Below, piece by piece: positions 27,665-35,844 of a stretch of DNA of 64,000 bases. This DNA comes from Pelotomaculum sp. DTU098 (GTDB lineage: Bacteria > Bacillota > Desulfotomaculia > Desulfotomaculales > Pelotomaculaceae): NCBI GenBank assembly GCA_001512635.1, contig LFSA01000022.1, forward strand, positions 1-64,000, read 5' to 3'. Below the pieces are notes generated by a model. It saw only the letters and a program-made list of their open reading frames with translations. It was not told the origin of the DNA and did no database searches. The translations under genes and the position numbers were made by a program. Each line of letters starts with the position of its first letter. Positions within the stretch are counted from its first letter, which is position 1.

Positions 27665-27969
27665 GGGTGTTGGAAAAAAAATATTATATTCAAATCTATC
27701 GCCATACCCTTCCCACCGCTGAGGACAGCGAATGGGTGGATTTAGAAAGCCTGGGGATTCACCCGGATATTGTGCAACAGCTGGTCGAATGGGGCATCGT
27801 GGAAACACGGGGCGGTTATGTCCATTTCCGCCAGGCAGTTCGCTTGCAGAAATTGATGCGTCTGCGCCGCAAACTCGGGGTTAACCTGCCTGGAGCGGCA
27901 ATCATTGTTGATTTACTCGAGCGGATCGAAAAACTGCAGGATGAAATAGACCGGCTAAAAAAACGCTAG
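27661..27969 (+). CDS. CbpM-like/MerR-type modulator of the DnaJ homolog
   Basis: A 102-residue protein with a MerR-type helical region ([70 protein letters not shown]). In CbpM this fold binds the J domain of CbpA and inhibits it rather than binding DNA. The GTG start overlaps the dnaJ-like stop (GTGA), so both are made together, which supports the CbpM assignment. A DNA-binding role cannot be ruled out. Confidence 0.8.
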   Translation: MRVLEKKYYIQIYRHTLPTAEDSEWVDLESLGIHPDIVQQLVEWGIVETRGGYVHFRQAVRLQKLMRLRRKLGVNLPGAAIIVDLLERIEKLQDEIDRLKKR

Positions 27970-28078
27970 ATGTAGCCCTGTAGATACAGGCCTGTAATGT
28001 TGATGCAAAAATCAAAAGCTTAAACCTTAAACATAAAACCTGCTGGTTTTTCATATGTTTTTTGCAGGAGGCTTGTTG

Positions 28079-29287
28079 ATGAAGTATATGGTTCCACTGG
28101 AAGAAGCACAACAACTCTTATTACAACATGTAAAACCCTTGGAGCCGGTGGAACTGGATCTACTACAGGCGCTTGGGATGGTACTTGCTGTAGATGTCCC
28201 GGCACCGGAACCGGTCCCTCCGTTTACACGCTCCCGCCTGGACGGGTTTGCACTCAAATCCTGTGACACTGACGGGCCCTCTCCTGCAAAACCTGTCAAC
28301 CTGCATGTAACCCAGTCGCTCAGGGCCGGGCAGCTTGCTTCAGCCGGGGTGGAGCCGGGGACAGCCACGGCTATTGTTACAGGGGCCCCTGTGCCGCCGG
28401 GTGCGGACTGTGTGGTCCCCTTCGAAGTAGTTCGCCAGGAAGGGGAGTTTATTGTCCTTACTGCACCACTAAAGCCTGGCCATGGCATTGCACCTGCCGG
28501 CGGGGACGTTGCTGCCGGGGATTGTGTTTTGGGTAAGGGTACGGTAATCAACGCGCCGGCAGCAGGGGTACTGGCGGCGCTGGGCTGCAGCCGGGTGAAG
28601 GTGCACCGGAAGCCCCGGGTTGCCGTCTTCACAACGGGTGACGAACTCCAGCCCCTTGGACAGCCTCTGGAAAACGGGAAAATATACAACAGTAATCTCT
28701 ATACTATGGCTGCCATGGTATCGGAAGCCGGCGGGGAGGCAGTCCTGCTTGAATCTGTACCTGACGAGGAAGATCTTATTTGCAGGCAATACAATTATGG
28801 GCTGTCAGTTGCCGACCTTGTATTGTCCACCGGCGGGGCGGCTGCGGGTGAACGGGATCTGGCTTCTGCAGCAATGCAGCGTTGCGGCGCCAGGCTGCTT
28901 TTCCGGCACATGGAGGTCACACCCGGAAAATACACTGTTTGCGGCGTAAAAAACGGCCGCCTCTTGTTAGGATTTTCAGGAAAACCTGCTTCCGCCGTTG
29001 CTGCCTTCTTCCTGCTGGTAAGGCCTGTGCTGCGGTGTATGGGCGGGTACAGGGAGCTCTTTTTACCCAGGTGCGAAGCGACCCTGGTGGAGGAGATCCA
29101 GGGGGGATTGGCTTTCCGGAGTTTGGTCCGGGCTGAGGTTCAGTGGCAGGATGGATGTCTGGTGCGGCCTGCTCCAAAGGGCCCCGGCAGCCTTCTTACA
29201 CTTATGACGGGAAATGCATTCATTGACCTCCCTGCCGGTTGCGGCCCCCTGACTCCAGGCGATAAGGTACAGGTGATTCTACTATAA
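28079..29287 (+). CDS. moeA: Molybdopterin molybdenumtransferase MoeA
   Basis: Inserts molybdate into adenylylated molybdopterin to make the molybdenum cofactor; cytoplasmic dimer. The 402-residue protein shows MoeA landmarks: PPFTRSRLDGFALKS near residue 50-65 (the family PxxxxSxMDGYA motif with some substitutions), GAPVPPGADCVVPFE at about 110-125, FTTGDEL and GKIYNSN near 185-205, STGGAAAGERD, then FSGKPASAVAAF. I chose ATG 28079 because AGGAGG lies seven bases upstream; a longer frame from 28055 reads through that site. No other moa/mob genes are nearby. Confidence 0.92.
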   Translation: MKYMVPLEEAQQLLLQHVKPLEPVELDLLQALGMVLAVDVPAPEPVPPFTRSRLDGFALKSCDTDGPSPAKPVNLHVTQSLRAGQLASAGVEPGTATAIVTGAPVPPGADCVVPFEVVRQEGEFIVLTAPLKPGHGIAPAGGDVAAGDCVLGKGTVINAPAAGVLAALGCSRVKVHRKPRVAVFTTGDELQPLGQPLENGKIYNSNLYTMAAMVSEAGGEAVLLESVPDEEDLICRQYNYGLSVADLVLSTGGAAAGERDLASAAMQRCGARLLFRHMEVTPGKYTVCGVKNGRLLLGFSGKPASAVAAFFLLVRPVLRCMGGYRELFLPRCEATLVEEIQGGLAFRSLVRAEVQWQDGCLVRPAPKGPGSLLTLMTGNAFIDLPAGCGPLTPGDKVQVILL

Positions 29288-29749
29288 TTACATAATACAC
29301 CCCACAAGGTCACCTGGTACAATGCAAGTAATGCTTGCTTTCGGAATAATGCTTTCGACCTGCCCTGGATAGGATTGCCTTAATTACAGACCGGGCCTCG
29401 ACGCTGGTGCGGGCTAGCCAGCCCGGCATCGAGGCCCGGTCTAATACTGTTTAGCCAAAGGCATGAGAAGCTCCACCCGGTTCACCGGGCGGGCTTTGAG
29501 GTTGATACCTCCGCACTGGACAATTGGGGATTGAGGTTGTTTGCCATCGCCCCGGTAATTCCCGCAGGGTTCGTTCAAAATGCTCGGGATTTATTACCAG
29601 GATTACAGTGCTGGAAAAAATCCTTTTCATACTCGGCAATAAATTCTTCACGGTTCATATAGAAGTAGAGTTTCAGCCAGGTCAAAAAGAACAGCCTGAA
29701 ACAATAGATTAATTCTCAGGATTTTTAAACCAGGCTTTGGTCATACGCT
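29288..29749. other. Intergenic region between moeA and rubrerythrin
   Basis: Contains a large hairpin (29388-29442) and, between it and about 29600, a minus-strand frame without a start codon. It is coding-like near its end (QCGGINLKARPVNRVELLMPL, then AKQY and a stop at 29441-29443). The frame begins after tandem stops at about 29590, so it is probably the 3' relic of a lost gene that used the hairpin as its terminator. Family not recognised. Confidence 0.35.
29388..29442. repeat. Large near-perfect inverted repeat
   Basis: AGACCGGGCCTCGA at 29388-29401 pairs perfectly with TCGAGGCCCGGTCT at 29429-29442; pairing can continue inward with one mismatch, and the centre contains GGCTAGCC, itself a palindrome. 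No long T tract follows on either side, so it may be a terminator of poor quality, an mRNA stabiliser or a recombination-type palindrome. Confidence 0.8.
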
Positions 29750-30322
29750 TTAGTAATTTGGACACCAGAGTTCATAGTAGCTCTGGGGGTGGTCACAGGC
29801 AGGGCAAACTTCCGGCGCTGCTGTCCCATGGTGGATATAACCGCAGTTAGAGCATCTCCAGTATACCTCTTCTTCGCGCTTGAAAACCTGTCCTTTTTGA
29901 ATATTTTCTAAAAGTTTCAGGTAACGCTCTTCATGGCTCTTTTCCGCTACAGCTATAGCCCTTAGTACGGCAGCTATTTGGGGAAATCCTTCCTCTTCAG
30001 CTACTTTAGCATACTCCGGGTACATTGTGGTGTGTTCAAAATTTTCCCCGCTGGCAGCTGCCTTCAAGTTTTCTTCCGTGTTACCGATTATACCTGCGGG
30101 GAAGGCGGCGGTGATTTCTACTTCTCCACCTTCCAGAAACTTAAACAGGCGCTTGGCGTGTTCCTTTTCGTTATTTGCCGTATCCAGGAAGATTGCTGAA
30201 ATTTGTTCGTAACCTTCCTTTCTAGCCTGGGATGCATAAAAAGTATAGCGGTTCCTGGCCTGGGATTCGCCGGCGAAAGCCGTCAGTAAATTGCGTTCTG
30301 TACGCGTTCCTTTAAGACTCAC
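29750..30322 (-). CDS. rbr: Rubrerythrin
   Basis: Non-haem diiron peroxidase that reduces hydrogen peroxide in anaerobes using NADH-linked electron donors; cytoplasmic. The 190-residue protein has an N-terminal four-helix domain with [11 protein letters not shown] and [11 protein letters not shown] (diiron ligands, about residues 16-60) and a second half carrying [15 protein letters not shown] and AEKSHEERY. It ends in a rubredoxin-like domain ([30 protein letters not shown]) with two CxxC pairs. The GTG start follows AAAGGAGGG. A second rubrerythrin begins at the right edge of the window. Confidence 0.97.
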   Translation of the reverse strand: MSLKGTRTERNLLTAFAGESQARNRYTFYASQARKEGYEQISAIFLDTANNEKEHAKRLFKFLEGGEVEITAAFPAGIIGNTEENLKAAASGENFEHTTMYPEYAKVAEEEGFPQIAAVLRAIAVAEKSHEERYLKLLENIQKGQVFKREEEVYWRCSNCGYIHHGTAAPEVCPACDHPQSYYELWCPNY

Positions 30323-30573
30323 GTTAAAAAACCCTCCTTTTAAATTTGAATTGATTTATCTTAAGGCTGTTCTTTTATTTTGAGCGGTCCAGTTAACTTA
30401 GTTTTACCCTCATGGAGATAATACTATGATAGTTTTAAGAATTCCTTGCTGAATGATTAAAAATTCCTTAAAGTCTTAAAGTATGATCGATGTAATGAGT
30501 GTTCTTGAGAGGGATCTCTTGCTAAGGTTAAAAGAATTGTCCTGGTAACTCAAGATTAACAAGGAGAATTGTT

Positions 30574-31749
30574 ATGGAAGACTTAAAGCTGTACAAAGCT
30601 GTATACATCGTAGAGTGTCCGAACTATGAAACGGATGTTGTGCAAAAAGCAGTGGAGCGCCTGGTCAGCCTTATGGGTGGTTGGGACAAGTTTGTCCGCC
30701 CTGGTGAAAAGATTTTACTGAAACCAAACTTGCTGATGAAAAAGTCGCCGGAAGAAGCCGTCACAACACATCCTGCGGTGGCCGGGGCGGTTGCCCGGGG
30801 CATCCGGGGAGCAGGAGGTCATGTTGTTATTGGGGATAGCCCTGGTGGACCCCTGAACGCGCTGCTGCTGCAACGGGTTTATAAGGGTTGCGGGATGGTG
30901 GAAGCTGCGGCCAGCAGCGGCGCAGAGCTGAACTACAATACCAGGGAAGCGGTGCTGAAGGTACCTCCAGGCGGTCTTCTTGCGTCGGTTACGGTTATGG
31001 AAGCAGTTACAGATGTTGCAGGCATAGTTTCCGTGAGCAAGCTTAAAACCCACAGCCTGACCCGCTTAACTGGGGCTGTCAAGAATTTGTTCGGTCTGGT
31101 TCCAGGCCTGAAAAAGGCTGAGTATCACGTCAGCATGCCCGGGATTAAGGAGTTTTCGGCAATGCTGGTGGACGTTGCCCGGGCAGCGGCGCCCAGAATG
31201 CACTTGATGGACGCGGTGGTGGGGATGGAGGGCGAGGGGCCTTCCGCCGGGGAAAAGGCCCAAATAGGTTTAATCCTGGGAAGTCCCTGCCCCTTTGCTT
31301 TAGACCTTGTAGCTGCCTCCCTGGTGGGTATTGAGGCCGGGGAAGTGCCAACTATTGTAGAAGCGGTTAGGCGGGGTTATATTACAGCAAATGTGAAGGA
31401 TATCCCCTTGGTTGGAGACCCGGTTTCCCTGCCCAGGGTACGTTTCAGACTGCCGCCCAGAGCTTTCGACATGGACCTTCTAAAGGCAAATGCAGGCAGA
31501 TTCATCCCTGGCTGGCTGCTGCGGGCGATTAACAACCGCCTGCGGCCGAGCCCCGCATTTTCTCCTGAAACTTGTCTTGGTTGCGGGGAATGTTCCCGGG
31601 TCTGTCCGGCCTGTGCCATCCGGATAGAAAATAACATGCCCTGGGTTGACCTGGAAAAGTGCATTCGCTGCTTTTGTTGCCAGGAATTATGCCCGCAAAA
31701 AGCTGTGCGGATCAAACGACCCTGGTTGGGCAGGCTCCTGTTTCAATAA
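30574..31749 (+). CDS. DUF362-domain iron-sulfur protein
   Basis: A 391-residue protein with a DUF362 domain (about residues 10-300, including KILLKPNLL, VVIGDSPGG, SVSKLKTHSLTRLTGAVKNLFGLVPG and DAVVGMEGEGPSAGE) followed by a C-terminal ferredoxin-like module. Two Cys motifs, CLGCGECSRVCPACAI and CIRCFCCQELCPQKAV, would bind two [4Fe-4S] clusters. Proteins of this design are common in anaerobes; the reaction is unknown, and electron transfer to a partner is the usual inference. AAGGAG lies at good spacing before the ATG. It stands alone between rubrerythrin (divergent) and a CBO0543-like gene (convergent). Confidence 0.9.
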   Translation: MEDLKLYKAVYIVECPNYETDVVQKAVERLVSLMGGWDKFVRPGEKILLKPNLLMKKSPEEAVTTHPAVAGAVARGIRGAGGHVVIGDSPGGPLNALLLQRVYKGCGMVEAAASSGAELNYNTREAVLKVPPGGLLASVTVMEAVTDVAGIVSVSKLKTHSLTRLTGAVKNLFGLVPGLKKAEYHVSMPGIKEFSAMLVDVARAAAPRMHLMDAVVGMEGEGPSAGEKAQIGLILGSPCPFALDLVAASLVGIEAGEVPTIVEAVRRGYITANVKDIPLVGDPVSLPRVRFRLPPRAFDMDLLKANAGRFIPGWLLRAINNRLRPSPAFSPETCLGCGECSRVCPACAIRIENNMPWVDLEKCIRCFCCQELCPQKAVRIKRPWLGRLLFQ

Positions 31750-31844
31750 TGGTCAAAATAAATGAGGCGGACAGCAATTCCCGCCCCTGGCCGGCCTGTA
31801 TTTTTTAAAACTATTGCTTCACCTTCCGGGGAGTGCCTGTTCTT

Positions 31845-32294
31845 TCAGAGTGTTTCCTCTTCCACCTCATCCTTTATCACAAAATCGGATAAATAGCCCA
31901 GCACTGATAATCCAAAAATTAGTATTATAAAGCTGTAAGCGAGGTTCCAATTGGGGTAAATGACCGCGCCGGTATGATACATGATCGCTTCTACCGCCAG
32001 GAACAAAGCAGAGGCAAGTATTGTATAGGCGACTCGCAGCTCCCGGCGACGGGGCAACCAGTTCAGGTAAAGTATTGAACTGGCGTAAGTCTGGAAGATA
32101 TGCAGGACTGGAATCCCGCCCAGGTAAAGAATTCCCCTGGGATAGGCGTAGAAATTATATCCTGTTCCGAGTAAATCGACTAACAGCATGATCCCCACAC
32201 CGATGAATCCGCACATCCATATTTTGTAGAACCTTTTTCCCACAAAAACAAATATAGCGGCAAAGGCAATTAACATGTATATCAAGTACTCCAC
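31845..32294 (-). CDS. CBO0543-like multi-pass membrane protein
   Basis: A 149-residue protein with about five membrane segments, including YLGGIPVLHIFQTYASSILYLNWL, a GxPxxH pattern shared with the protein at 9671-10147. It belongs with the CBO0543-like clostridial membrane proteins, which resemble small lycopene-cyclase-type bundles in topology but have no established function. The GTG start has AAGGAG nine bases upstream. It is transcribed away from the mycofactocin genes and is probably its own unit. Confidence 0.75.
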   Translation of the reverse strand: MEYLIYMLIAFAAIFVFVGKRFYKIWMCGFIGVGIMLLVDLLGTGYNFYAYPRGILYLGGIPVLHIFQTYASSILYLNWLPRRRELRVAYTILASALFLAVEAIMYHTGAVIYPNWNLAYSFIILIFGLSVLGYLSDFVIKDEVEEETL

Positions 32295-32650
32295 CCTGTC
32301 ATTCTCCTTACCTGAAGATTATCTCATAGATACAGTTTTATTATGTGCTGAAATAGCGGCTCCCAAGCTCTTCGCAGTGTAGATAAATACAGAAGTGATT
32401 GGGTATTTTTATTTGGATTTTTTTAAGGTGGCTGGTTTCTTTGTTGTATGGGGTTGACAATATGTTGAAAATATACGGAAGTTTTATAACGGTGATTGTT
32501 CTTTTTAAAAAAGTTGCCCGGCGACGGGGATGAAGGTACAATATAAACAGTTAATTAAATTGACATTTAAGGGTGTATTTTGTCGACGGTGTTTCGGGTA
32601 AACGCCTGTTTATGATTGCACTAATCTTAAATAAAGAAAGGAGCTTTAAC

Positions 32651-32812
32651 ATGGAGCGGCAGAAAGCCAAAAGTGATCCAGGAACCGGGGAACTGCAGCG
32701 CTGTCAGGACTTGTCCCAGGAGCCGGGACAAAAGGAGCCGGAGGAACCCGCGGTTCTGGATGAAGTAATCATTGAAACCCTGGCCATAGACGGTATCTGC
32801 GGAGTTTACTAG
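32651..32812 (+). CDS. mftA: Mycofactocin precursor peptide MftA
   Basis: A 53-residue peptide ending in LAIDGICGVY. The terminal IDGxCGVY signature, preceded by an acidic stretch (LDEVIIET), is diagnostic for the mycofactocin precursor family. In the known pathway MftB and the radical SAM enzyme MftC decarboxylate the C-terminal Tyr and crosslink it to the adjacent Val, then MftE and MftD release and oxidise the Val-Tyr core to a redox cofactor. The ATG at 32651 follows AAAGGAG; a longer frame from 32573 is unlikely. The short-chain dehydrogenase gene follows 18 bases later. None of mftB, C, D, E or F is present in this window. Confidence 0.9.
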   Translation: MERQKAKSDPGTGELQRCQDLSQEPGQKEPEEPAVLDEVIIETLAIDGICGVY

Positions 32813-32830
32813 GTTGGAGGTAAAGCCGAA

Positions 32831-33634
32831 TTGGGAAAACTTGACGGAAAGGTTGCCTTTATCACTGGTGCTGCCAGGGGGCAGGGCCGGGCAATAGCGC
32901 TGGCCATGGCCGCCGAGGGTGCAAATATTGCCTGCTTTGATATATGCAAGAATTTGAGCTACCCCAACTATGATTTAGCGAGTATGGAAGATATGGAGAA
33001 GACGGTTGCGGAAATAGAGGCTCTGGGGCGGGAAGCCCTGGCTTTTTACGGAGATGTCCGGAGTTTTGAAGAAGTCAAGGCTGCGGTGGAAGAAACCATA
33101 GAGACTTTGGGCAGTATTGACATCTTGGTTAATAACGCGGGCATCGCCGGCATTGCGCCTTCCCATGAACTGACGGAGGAAGAGTGGGACACCATGCTGG
33201 ACATAAACCTGAAAGGGGTCTGGCACTGCTGCAAGGCTGTTATCCCGCACATGATTCAGAAGCAGGGCGGCCGGATTATCAGCACCTCTTCCGTGAACGG
33301 GGTCAAGGGTCTGCCCTATTCCCTCCATTATAGCTGCGCCAAATGGGGTGTGGTGGGGCTAACCAAGACCCTGGCCCAGGAACTCGCTCCCTATAACATT
33401 ATTGTTAACTGTATCAGCCCGGGAACCTGTGATACCTACATGGTGGCCGGGCTTGCCCAGGAAGTCGGGCTGGAATACGCAGAAGCTGTGAGGCAGTTCT
33501 CCTCGGGCCACCTTATAGCCGGTTTGGTCCCGCCCGAGGCCGTAGCAGCGGCAGCCCTCTGGCTGGCTTCGGAAGACTCCAGGTTTGTCACAGGTCATAA
33601 CCTCATGGTTGATGCCGGCTGGTCATGCACCTAA
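32831..33634 (+). CDS. Mycofactocin-coupled SDR family oxidoreductase
   Basis: A 267-residue short-chain dehydrogenase with the nucleotide motif TGAARGQG (residues about 12-19), NNAG at about 101-104 and the catalytic YxxxK as YSCAK (Tyr 167, Lys 171). After the beta-2 strand it has the DICKNLSYPNYDLAS insertion. That insertion marks the mycofactocin-coupled SDR group, whose members hold NAD(H) tightly and pass electrons to mycofactocin instead of exchanging the nucleotide. The start is TTG at 32831 with GGAGG about ten bases upstream. It directly follows mftA, which strongly supports the assignment. Substrate, probably an alcohol or related carbinol, is unknown. Confidence 0.93.
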   Translation: MGKLDGKVAFITGAARGQGRAIALAMAAEGANIACFDICKNLSYPNYDLASMEDMEKTVAEIEALGREALAFYGDVRSFEEVKAAVEETIETLGSIDILVNNAGIAGIAPSHELTEEEWDTMLDINLKGVWHCCKAVIPHMIQKQGGRIISTSSVNGVKGLPYSLHYSCAKWGVVGLTKTLAQELAPYNIIVNCISPGTCDTYMVAGLAQEVGLEYAEAVRQFSSGHLIAGLVPPEAVAAAALWLASEDSRFVTGHNLMVDAGWSCT

Positions 33635-33723
33635 ACCCCAAATCAGCAGCTTTAGGAACATGCGAGGTTTACACACCTTAGGCTTAATAATGAGTAAGCC
33701 ATAAAAATAACAGGTCTAAAACG

Positions 33724-33757
33724 CCCGTTTTGTCCTTGGACAGGCAAAACGGGTTTT
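33724..33757 (+). terminator. Rho-independent terminator after the mftA-SDR unit
   Basis: CCCGTTTTG / CAAAACGGG perfect 9-bp stem followed by TTTTGCTATT, 90 bases after the SDR stop. It closes the two-gene mftA-SDR unit and indicates that no further mycofactocin gene is co-transcribed downstream. Confidence 0.85.
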
Positions 33758-33889
33758 GCTATTAAAAGAGTTTTAAAAGGCCAGGGGAACTCTAAAGAGA
33801 TTACCAAAATGATACTTTAGCTCCAATTAAAGGGGTTTTAGATGCCGGTGTTGAACAAACAGGTAAAAGTTTTTAGAAACCCAATAGCT

Positions 33890-34372
33890 TTATGACTTAG
33901 TTTCCCTGTACCCGGTTTTACCGATTCTACCCAGCATCCATAACACTTCCCTTGTTACACCTAAAAGAACAAGGAGCGTGCCTGAAATGTAGGCCAGGTC
34001 TGCCAGATTGAAAATGAGGTCATAGTTGGGAGTAAAGAAACCGATATAGTCCACCACAGAACCCTGAAAAATCCAGGATATGCTGTTGCTGAAGGCGCCA
34101 CCTGCAACAAGGCCCACTCCCATGAGGAGATCAGAGTTCTTTGAGGACGAACAATATTTTAAGATGATATAAAGGCAGCCTGCGAGGAGCAGAAGTAATA
34201 AAATGCGCATGGGCGTATTGATAATGTTATAGTCATTTAACGCCGGATAGAAACATATGGCGTAACTGTATATGTCCTTCGCCTGCATTAGCTCTGAGAT
34301 GGCAATGCCCTGGAAGATTTTATCGGCAAGGACCACACCTCCTGCCGTCCAGAGGGGAAAAGATCTTTTCAT
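33890..34372 (-). CDS. Signal peptidase II (LspA)-like membrane protein
   Basis: A 160-residue, four-helix protein resembling lipoprotein signal peptidase LspA. The late part fits the family: GVGLVAGGAFSNSISWIFQGSVVDYIGFF followed by IFNLADLAYISGTLLVLLG, so both catalytic aspartates (in VVDYI and NLAD) are present. The usual GGALGNLIDR core is altered to GGAFSNSISW, and the N-terminal helix is divergent, so this may be a specialised paralog rather than the housekeeping enzyme. GGAGGGCTGTA gives a good ribosome binding site. It is a single gene transcribed away from the export operon. Confidence 0.75.
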   Translation of the reverse strand: MKRSFPLWTAGGVVLADKIFQGIAISELMQAKDIYSYAICFYPALNDYNIINTPMRILLLLLLAGCLYIILKYCSSSKNSDLLMGVGLVAGGAFSNSISWIFQGSVVDYIGFFTPNYDLIFNLADLAYISGTLLVLLGVTREVLWMLGRIGKTGYRETKS

Positions 34373-34724
34373 TACAGCCCTCCTCTTGAATTAATTACCT
34401 TTCTTTATATAACTATACAATAATTACCAATTCATGTAAATATTATATCTTCCTGATCAGCTTATCTGGCTATCTCACCAATACCGCCGGTTAATCTTAA
34501 TAACTGGGAAAATGAAGATATGTGACAGCAATGGGTTTGAAGCTTGAGAAGATCCTGGTTAGTTTCATGATTCACCGGCACCCCTTTTATTAATATTTGT
34601 GGTTACTAGGCATTGCCAAGCGTTCACGTAAATGCTATGATTTTTACACCTGGTAAACCAAAATAGTAGCAATAGTTTACCTATCATTTACCAACTGATT
34701 AACTTGTTTAACAGGAGGGTAAGG
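34373..34724. other. Divergent promoter region
   Basis: About 350 AT-rich bases between the divergent LspA-like and HlyD genes, holding no reading frame of note. Promoters for both directions and the operator for the downstream TetR regulator are expected here, but I could not pick out a clear palindrome of TetR-operator type. Confidence 0.4.
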
Positions 34725-35717
34725 ATGAAAAAGAAGTTTATGCTTATCGTGCTGGTCGTTCTTCTTGGGGCCGGCGCTTACTGGGGATATCTCCGGTACT
34801 GGGAAGAACCGGCGCAGGGCCTGGAAGCCAGCGGAACCATTGAGGCTACCCAGGTGCAGTTGACGGCAAAGCTGCCGGGTACTCTGCAGAATTTCACAAT
34901 TAAAGCGGGGGATCCGGTTAAGAAGGGTCAGCTTGTTGCTACGCTGGAGCGCAATGACTTAGTAGCCCAGAGGGAGAGGGACGCTCTTGCTGTAATGATG
35001 GCCCGGGCAAAACTGGACGAGCTTCTATCCGGCGCTCGCCAGCAGGAAATCCGGGAAATAGAAATTACCGTCACCATGGCCCAGCTCCAGCTCGAGCAGG
35101 CAGCCAGGGACTACGAAAGGGCTGTAGCCCTCTATGAAGCAAAGGCAATTTCCCAGGCGGACCTGGAAAAAGCGGATTATGCCTACAAGCAGGCTCAGAA
35201 TCAGCTTGAGTCCTCCCAGACGAGGCTCAATCTCCTGCAATCCGGCAGCAGGCCGGAACATATTGAGGCTGCCAGGGCCGAGCTGGAGCGGAATAGCGCC
35301 GTCTTGAAAGCAACGGAGGCGCTGCTGGCCGATACCCGGATTATTAGCCCCATAGACGGCGTGGTGCTTACCAAGAATTTTGAGGAGGGTGAATATATTC
35401 TGGCCGGGTCCGCAGTGGCCACCATTGCCAATTTGGATGAAATGTGGATTAAAGTTTATATACCCACCGATGACTTGCCTGTAGTTAAACTGGGTCAGAG
35501 GGTAACTTTTACAGTCAGCGGGAGCCCGGTTGAATATGAAGGTTTCGTGGAAGAGATTGCCACCCAGGGGGAGTATACGCCAAGGATGATCCAGACGAAA
35601 AAAGAGCGAACCAATGTTGTTTATGCTGTAAAGATCAGAATTAACGACGATAGTGGTGTTTTAAAACCCGGTATGCCGGCGGACGTCTTATTCCCCTCTA
35701 CGGTGTCTGATTCCTAA
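34725..35717 (+). CDS. HlyD-family efflux adaptor
   Basis: A 330-residue membrane-fusion/adaptor protein with an N-terminal membrane anchor (about residues 4-20), a biotinyl-lipoyl-like half motif (GTIEATQVQLTAKLPGTLQNFTIKAGDPVKKGQLVATLE), a long helical hairpin (about residues 90-195) and the second lipoyl half (ARIISPIDGVVL-like, DTRIISPIDGVVLTKNF). A beta-barrel domain ends it. Start chosen at ATG 34725 because AGGAGGG precedes it. First gene of a five-gene set like ybhG-F-S-R: adaptor, two ATPases, permease, TetR regulator. In a Gram-positive envelope the adaptor probably works in the outer face of the membrane. Confidence 0.92.
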   Translation: MKKKFMLIVLVVLLGAGAYWGYLRYWEEPAQGLEASGTIEATQVQLTAKLPGTLQNFTIKAGDPVKKGQLVATLERNDLVAQRERDALAVMMARAKLDELLSGARQQEIREIEITVTMAQLQLEQAARDYERAVALYEAKAISQADLEKADYAYKQAQNQLESSQTRLNLLQSGSRPEHIEAARAELERNSAVLKATEALLADTRIISPIDGVVLTKNFEEGEYILAGSAVATIANLDEMWIKVYIPTDDLPVVKLGQRVTFTVSGSPVEYEGFVEEIATQGEYTPRMIQTKKERTNVVYAVKIRINDDSGVLKPGMPADVLFPSTVSDS

Positions 35718-35844
35718 CAGTATATTTAACCTTTACGAATCAGGGACAGGTGTTCCTAAGGGCGCAATTTAAGTAGTGACTTCCAGCTTGGAAAAAGCAT
35801 CCTGCATAACAATTCCCTTTTTAATCTTGTAAAGGGGTGACCGG

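Noticed and set aside
29451-29651. 66-codon minus-strand ORF before rubrerythrin
   Set aside because: The better coding-like frame in this interval is a different one that lacks a start; this ORF looks like a shadow of that relic.
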